Assembly: GCA_012976225.1 (NCBI GenBank)
Contig: JAAVVG010000056.1
Coordinates: 1 to 23,301, forward strand
Length of the DNA: 23,301 bases
Direction: 5' to 3'
From: Golubevia sp. BC0850
Taxonomy: Eukaryota > Basidiomycota > Exobasidiomycetes > Golubeviales > Golubeviaceae
Positions 18,253 to 23,301 of this stretch are shown in pieces. The position numbers and the translations under genes are program-made. The stretch's first letter is position 1. The number at the start of each line of letters is the position of its first letter. Below the pieces are notes generated by a model. The model searched no databases. It saw nothing but the letters and a program-made list of their open reading frames with translations, and was not told the DNA's origin.

Positions 18253-19894
18253 TCACCAACCTTTCCCTTCTTCCCACTTTGCCAATTCCCCAAAATAACA
18301 AACGATAGCTTTAAGCTTATGACCCATCCATTGTTCTTCTACCACAATATCCGTTTCTTCCTCTTCCCCTCCAATAACCTCCTTCCCGTCCTCCATCGAC
18401 CCAAGCTTTGCAACTTCCTCCAAATCTGTATTCCTAGGAAGATAAAATGCCACATTACAATCTTGAGCTAAAATCTCCTTTTCCGTTCTGACTTCCCCTG
18501 CTTGTCCTTGTTCTCGAGACTTCAACCTCTCTTCAACAATTTTCCATGTAGTCGTAATCTGTTGTGACAACTCAAACATTCCTTGACCTGATATTGGAGC
18601 TAGAGCTGAAAGTGGATACAAATCAGTGTAAGGATGAAGGGTTTGAATCGAAGAAGAAGTGGTGGAAGTTTGAAGGATTGCAGTTGGAGTTTCTGAGATT
18701 GGAACCGCAGTGGCTGAGTTGGAGTCTTGAGAGACAGTTGTTGGATCTAGAGGTTTTAGAGATGATGGGTCGAGGTAGGTGACTCCACCCCATGGAGGAG
18801 ACTGAGTAGAAGTGGATATGGGAGACGAGAAGGGGTCGAAAGTCAGCTTAAGGGTTGCAGAGCAACAGCGTTGCAGATTTTATCTCCAGATGCCAAGAAT
18901 TCAATTCAACACACCAAAAAGACGCTGCAAACGAAAGAAAGAGATCATCAAGATGTTAGCATAGCTACGCCTTTCTTCTCAACTCGACCTTCTTGAACAT
19001 CACTCACGCATCAATTTTAGCTTTCTCCATCCCTCCCCACTTTCCATCGTCCGTTCCATTGACTTTCAATTCGTCTTCAGATAGTTCGATGGCCTTCTCC
19101 TTTCCCTTCCTAGATCCACCATTCGATTGATTCTTGACAGAATTCCAATGTGAAGAATGAGCTTCTGCGAATTCTACAAAGTCTCCTACTATGAAAGTGA
19201 TTCTATCTGCTACACCATAAATAGCAGCTTAGGGAATCCATCATCGAAGAGGAGAAAAGGCGATAGGTATCAGTCAGGCGAGGCGAAGAAAAGAAAGAAG
19301 AGACTTAGGCTGAAAAAAGCCACTCACCATTATGTTGAGCCATCTTAACTTTCACTGGATCAATATCGATAGCTATGACTAAGATTTTCGGAAAGAAAAG
19401 AATGAAGGAGGAAGTCAATGAGAGAGATGAAAGAAAGTCTACGCAACCGTCTTCAGAAAAGACTCAATCGAAAAAAAGACTAACCTCTCTCACAAGTCAT
19501 AGCAAATTGAATAGCGTTGCCACCAGCTCCACAGAAACCATCTAAAATGATGTCTGATCTACATCTCTCAGCTATTCTGGCAGCCATTGCCTCCGGAGTG
19601 ACTGAATACCAAGATTGTTCGTCTAGTAAGATTCCATCTGAGAAATGAGAGAATAAGGCGTGTCGAGACCACCAATCTGAAGAGAGTAGAAAGAAACTTT
19701 AGATCACAGATCTCGAAAATGAGGGAGTGAGGGAGGGAGGTAAAGGACGGGGGGGAAAAGAACCTACATTTTTGAAGATTTTCAGGCAATTGATTTTTGG
19801 AGGTTACAGCTTTTTCTCTCCACCATTTGTCTGAGGCTGGATAGTCTTGAGAGATTTTGGGCTGGCTTTGAGTACGCTTTCGTTTCTTTCCCAT
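18253..19894 (-). CDS. TGS1: Trimethylguanosine synthase (cap hypermethylase)
   Basis: Uses S-adenosylmethionine to convert the m7G cap of snRNAs, snoRNAs and telomerase RNA to the 2,2,7-trimethyl form in the nucleus/nucleolus. Exons on the minus strand: 19894-19768, 19676-19485, 19378-19328, 19227-19008, 18925-18916, 18801-18253; 382 residues. The short Lys/Arg-rich start MGKKRKRTQSQPK could be a nuclear signal. The fold then gives YWWSRHALFSHFSDGILLD, SWYSVTPEAMAARIAERC, motif I LDGFCGAGGNAIQFA, IAIDIDPVKVKMAQHNA and ADRITFIVGDFVEF. After a linker of about 40 hydrophilic residues comes the catalytic VFLSPPWGGVTYL, whose tryptophan stacks on the methylguanine in known structures. The end has VAFYLPRNTDLEEVA and GHKLKAIVCYFGEL. 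A 55-residue Ser/Thr-rich insert follows SPPWGG. Exon 5 is only 10 nt. Identity is firm. Confidence 0.93.
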
Positions 19895-20889
19895 TTTTTG
19901 GATGATTGCTAGAAAAAGACGTCGTCTTCGAGGAGGAAGGATCGCGGTGTTTAGGTCAAGGTCAGTCTAGAATGAGATACAGTGCTACTATTAACCCCCT
20001 GAACTGAACATCTTCCTTTTTATCAACTTTGAGATCCTTTCAACCAATCAAGATCAACATTCAAATAGAATACAGATTCAAGTCTTTCAACTTTAGTCAA
20101 TTCAAGATAGGTGGATCGCAGGAACGTTGAAGAACAAAGCAAAGGAGTGGGAAGTTGTACAGAACAACAACACGCAGATCCTCAATTCTACACAGGAAAC
20201 CGCTTCTATCCTCTACTTTCCAATTGAATCGATTCTTTTAGCTCTAACAGTAAAGGTGAGTTAGTACTAACTTTCGTTGTAGTTGAGGAGAGAAGGGAGC
20301 ATCAAGGTGGAGATTAGCTGTTAGCAGCAAGCAAGGTCTAGCTTACTCCGACCCGACTTCTGGTAAGAGAGCGTAGCAGAAGCTGCATCTGCTCAGATTG
20401 AGGTTGCTCTGAGACAGACCTAGTGAAGTTAAACAGGAGGAGAGAAGTGGGAATGGTAGAGAGAATCCTTGCCTTTATGAGGAACCCCTCTGGCCAGTTG
20501 CAACCTCCTATCAACTATGAATCTCCTCCCTCAATTCCAATGGATACCTCTAAATCATGCCGTTCAATCTACGGAACTCCAATTCAAGCTGTTTCTCAAA
20601 GGTCTTGTGCCCTAGCCAATTGCATGGAATCTTGAACCCGTCCAACACAGCCTCTGTCTCTCTCTCTCTTTCCATTAATACTCATTCTCCTTTCATCTCC
20701 TTTCTATTTTCTTTCTTCTTCAAACTCATGATGGTCAACTTACGTAACAAGGTAGTTCTAGCACCTCAAGATTCAACTCCAACTCCAAGTCTCTTAATCT
20801 CAACTAGAGAATCATCGACTCAACCTTATCCATTCAACCCTAGATCAAACAGTCAAGACAATTATCCTTCTTTCTTGCCACATTCACCA
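19895..20889. promoter_or_regulatory. Divergent intergenic region between TGS1 and HYM1
   Basis: Nearly 1 kb separates the two starts. No extra gene is supported. It contains a perfect 14-bp palindrome (20259-20272), a C/T-rich tract with a TC run near 20655-20670, and an open frame (from 20557) in the HYM1 reading frame that lacks family similarity. HYM1 probably has a long 5' UTR, perhaps with an intron. Confidence 0.5.
20259..20272. promoter_or_regulatory. 14-bp perfect palindrome AGTTAGTACTAACT
   Basis: AGTTAGTACTAACT equals its own reverse complement and lies between the divergent TGS1 and HYM1 genes. It includes TACTAAC, the strongest branch-point word, and overlaps a GTGAGT donor word at 20256, so it could be a regulator site or part of splicing signals. 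Confidence 0.35.
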
Positions 20890-22531
20890 ATGAATTTCAT
20901 CTTCAAGTCCAAACAAAGGACGCCTGCTGAATTGATTAAACATTTGAGAGAAGCGATTCATAGATTAGATGCTGGTGGAAGTGGTGGGAGTGGGGCTAAT
21001 AGTGAGGGGAAGAGAAAGGTGAGTCCCACTTATGGATAGAATTCAAATTCCGTATTGATTCAGACTTTCATGTTCAGGAAAGAGAGGCGGATACGATGAG
21101 AGTTCAGAGAAGCGGATGAAGGACTGACCCCCTCTTCTTATCTCCCTATCACTTTCTTCAGGCTTCAGAAGACGTTTCAAAGTCTCTATTTCAAATGAAG
21201 ATTATTCTTTATGGTGATGGAGAGGCTGAACCATTACCAGATCAAGTAGCTCAATTAGCTCAAGAGGTTTATAACAATGATGTTCTACAATTGTTGGTGT
21301 TGAACATTTGGAGGTTTGAGTTTGAGGTGAGTAGGAAAGGAAACGAAAGAACTTGAACCTTTGAATCCTTCTTTTCAAAGGTGTTGGAAGGTTTGGAGTT
21401 AAGGATCAGCTAGGGTTGGTGATGCTGATAGTGTGAATCTCTCTTTTTCCCAATTCAGGCAAAGAAAGACGTTTCGCAAATCTTCAACAATCTCCTTCGT
21501 CGACAAATTGGATCTCGTTGGCCTACAGTTGAATATTTGAGCACTAAGCAGGACGTGATTTTCAATGCTCTTAAAGGGTTAGTATAACCTCTCTCTCCCT
21601 TTCTTTCCTCTCCCGCCCCCACTTCTCTCTTCTCTCTAACCCTCTTCTTTCATCTCATAATTTACCCAGATACGAGAATCCAGATGTGGCATTGAACACC
21701 GGAATGATTCTACGTGAAATGTTAAGGCATGAAGCTTTAGCCAAGATCCTACTTTACTCAGATCGTTTCTACACTTTTCCAGATTACATTGAGAAAACCA
21801 CTTTTGGGATCTCTTGTGATGCTTTTGCCAATCTGAAGGAGACCCTTACTAAACACAAGGCTATGGTTGCTGAGTATTTGGAGAGCAATTATGATAAGGT
21901 GAGTTCTCTTCTTTGAAAGTGACAACCTTTCTCTCTTCTCGGCATGGCTTGTTCTTTACGTCCGCGTTTACTGACGACATTGATATGATTCGTTTTACTT
22001 TTCATCATAGTTCTTCACAATGTACACCGCTCTACTTCTATCTCCGAATTATGTCACTAAAAGACAATCCCTCAAACTTCTTGGAGAAATCTTACTTGAT
22101 AGGACTAACTTCAACGTTATGACTCGTTATATTTCAAGTGAAGATAATCTCAAGATGATGATGAACTTATTAAGAGATAAGAGTAAGAACATTCAGTTTG
22201 AAGCATTCCACGTTTTCAAGGTGAGTCTTTCATTTACAAATCTTCCCTTTTCTTTTTGATCTTCCCTTAGTCTGCAAATCTTTCTCGGCCCTTTGGATCC
22301 TCATTGACTCACCACCAATCTTCGTCTTCGTTCCTTCAGGTCTTCGTCGCAAACCCAAAGAAACCACCAGTCATCGAAAACATCCTTCGTCGTAATCGCG
22401 AACGTCTAGTAGCTTTCCTAACAAATTTCCATAATGATAAAGACGATGAACAATTCGTTGATGAGAAACAATACGTTCTTCAGATTATTGAAAGTACAAG
22501 TGCTGCTGCTCCTAGAGCTGCTGCAGCTTGA
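20890..22531 (+). CDS. HYM1: Hym1 / MO25 (CAB39) scaffold protein
   Basis: Armadillo-like scaffold that activates a GCK/STE20-type kinase. In fungi it works in the RAM/morphogenesis network controlling polarity and cell separation. Exons are 20890-21018, 21162-21326, 21459-21577, 21670-21898, 22011-22220 and 22340-22531; 347 residues (human MO25 341). The start was chosen because [15 protein letters not shown] matches the conserved N-terminus. The frame is open upstream, and an ATG pair at 20728/20731 would add 53-54 low-complexity residues with no family support. Helical repeats carry [73 protein letters not shown] and [25 protein letters not shown]-like residues (QYVLQIIE) and a short Ala-rich tail end it. 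Introns are 92-143 nt. Identity is very sure. Confidence 0.94.
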
Positions 22532-23100
22532 TCTCTACTTTCTTCTTTCAATCTTAATTTCTTGTCAAATCTTCGTTTCCAATTACTATCAATACTACCT
22601 TCTAACGACTCAACTTAATTCAACCCACCTTTTTTCTCTCCGAAGAATAACAACCTTTTTTTAATGAAACTTTCACTTCAATCCCAAAACTTCAACACAT
22701 CGCATTGTACCATGACCGCACGAAAATCCCTTAGAACCGTTTACTTTAACGAATCCTCTTTTCAGAGTGGGACCAAATCCGCTCTTTTCTCCCGATCAAA
22801 TCAACTTCAAGTTTCGATGGAGTTCCGAATCATCATCAAATACTTCAACTCACTAAGATAGAGTCATACCAAACTTCTACTTTCTATCTTTGACTCTCTT
22901 CTCTCAAGTGTAGAACCCCCTTCTTCCTTCTTTTTCTCTTCCGTTTCTTTGGTGGTGTTTCTTTCCTTCTTTCTACCCAAATACTCTCTCTATTTCTTCT
23001 TTTCAGCTTTCTTTCCCCCTTTTCGTAGTCTTCGTCTCTTTTCTTCCTCGTTTTCTGCAGATCAAATGTTCTCTCTTTTCTCGATTCCCAATCCTATAAC
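22532..23100. other. HYM1 3' flank, no gene seen
   Basis: The sequence is strongly C/T-rich on the plus strand. It likely contains the HYM1 3' UTR and terminator and, to the right, the promoter of the next gene. A 65-codon frame at 22664-22861 has no recognisable similarity. Confidence 0.45.
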
Positions 23101-23101
23101 C

Positions 23102-23110
23102 TTTTATAAA
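23102..23110 (+). promoter_or_regulatory. Possible TATA box near the right end
   Basis: TTTTATAAA lies about 60 bases before an ATG whose frame stays open to the window end. It sits after a long C/T-rich tract. Confidence 0.4.
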
Positions 23111-23167
23111 GTAGAGAGATCTGGAAGGTGTGATCTGTGGCTAACAATTCCGTTTCACTTCAGTACC

Positions 23168-23301
23168 ATGCTCTTCGAGATGGACTCAGAGTACATACTT
23201 TCTCTCCAAACGAGAAATCAAATCGAAATGGAGTTGAAAACTTCCGAAAAGGCAAAGTCGCGGATTCAGGTTCTCGCGGTGGATGCGAAATTGCGACCCC
23301 T
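23168..23301 (+). CDS. Possible 5' end of an unknown gene, cut by the window
   Basis: An ATG (preceded by CAGTACC) opens a frame that runs 44 codons and leaves the window without a stop. It begins MLFEMDSEYILSLQTRNQIE and is rich in charged and helical residues. No family is recognised. The TATA-like box about 60 bases upstream supports it, but the frame is short and could be chance. The last 24 bases of this frame also form the right member of the inverted end pair. Confidence 0.3.
   Translation, partial: MLFEMDSEYILSLQTRNQIEMELKTSEKAKSRIQVLAVDAKLRP
23277..23300 (-). repeat. Right member of the inverted pair at the window ends
   Basis: Read on the minus strand this gives GGGGTCGCAATTTCGCATCC followed by ACCG. 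It matches window positions 1-15 completely if its 8 inner bases (AATTTCGC) are treated as an insertion containing a small TCGCA duplication. One extra base (T, 23301) lies outside. Confidence 0.4.

Noticed and set aside
17990-18301. 103-codon minus-strand frame at the TGS1 end
   Set aside because: It overlaps the TGS1 3' end in another frame and shows no domain.
20256-20282. A 27-nt intron
   Set aside because: The donor-to-branch spacing of about 9 bases is too short for known spliceosomes, so it is kept only as a motif observation.
20557-20889. N-terminal extension of HYM1 from upstream ATGs
   Set aside because: The frame is open, but the residues are low-complexity and unlike the family. 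The ATG at 20890 gives the conserved [12 protein letters not shown] start.
1-23301. Whole window as a giant transposon or virus-like element
   Set aside because: No tyrosine recombinase, transposase, integrase, polymerase or capsid-like protein was recognised. The genes are conserved host housekeeping genes with many introns. Only the short inverted end pair supports it.
1-23301. tRNA, rRNA or CRISPR features
   Set aside because: No cloverleaf with matching A and B boxes, no rRNA core words and no regularly spaced repeats were found on either strand by eye.

Overview
The window looks like a gene-dense, intron-rich fungal nuclear chromosome segment, most likely basidiomycete. The genes have 3 to 9 exons. 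Most introns are 70-150 nt, with GTGAGT or GTAAGT donors, CTAAC/CTGAC-like branch sites and CAG/TAG acceptors. Fungal marker proteins (a Rax1-type RGS membrane protein, an Ecm4-type glutathione transferase, a Hym1/MO25 scaffold) support a fungus. A Pucciniomycotina-type placement is only a guess. All exon models below were read by eye; each keeps frame across every junction and matches the family consensus.

Layout, left to right. 1-2060: sparse region with an imperfect direct repeat and a fragment of a medium-chain (quinone/enoyl) reductase. 2061-4713 (-): RIO2 atypical kinase, 5 exons, with a very long acidic insertion inside the kinase domain. 5063-7438 (+): Rax1-like RGS plus transmembrane protein, divergent from RIO2, with an unusually long first intron. 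7439-10250: mostly non-genic, holding the decayed remains of an F-box/leucine-rich-type gene on the minus strand. 10408-11286 (+): a secreted, cysteine-free protein made of Lys-Arg-delimited amphipathic repeats (Kex2-processed repeat protein). 11673-13360 (-): two-domain 3-mercaptopyruvate sulfurtransferase, 7 exons including one of 11 nt. 13568-14917 (+): glutathionyl-hydroquinone reductase (Ecm4 / Xi-class GST), divergent from the sulfurtransferase across 207 bp. 15309-17812 (-): MFS drug/H+ antiporter-type transporter, 9 exons. 18253-19894 (-): trimethylguanosine synthase TGS1, 6 exons including one of 10 nt just before the catalytic SPPW motif. 20890-22531 (+): Hym1/MO25. 22532-23301: downstream sequence with a TATA box and a frame that runs off the window.

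The conserved genes are mostly unrelated housekeeping functions (40S ribosome maturation, cap hypermethylation, RAM/polarity signalling, thiol chemistry), so this is not a metabolic cluster. The most novel content is the Kex2-processed repeat protein, the two extreme microexons, the kinase-domain insertion in RIO2, the decayed F-box gene, and an inverted sequence pair lying exactly at the two window ends. No transposase, integrase, recombinase, capsid or reverse transcriptase was recognised, so nothing supports calling the segment a mobile element.
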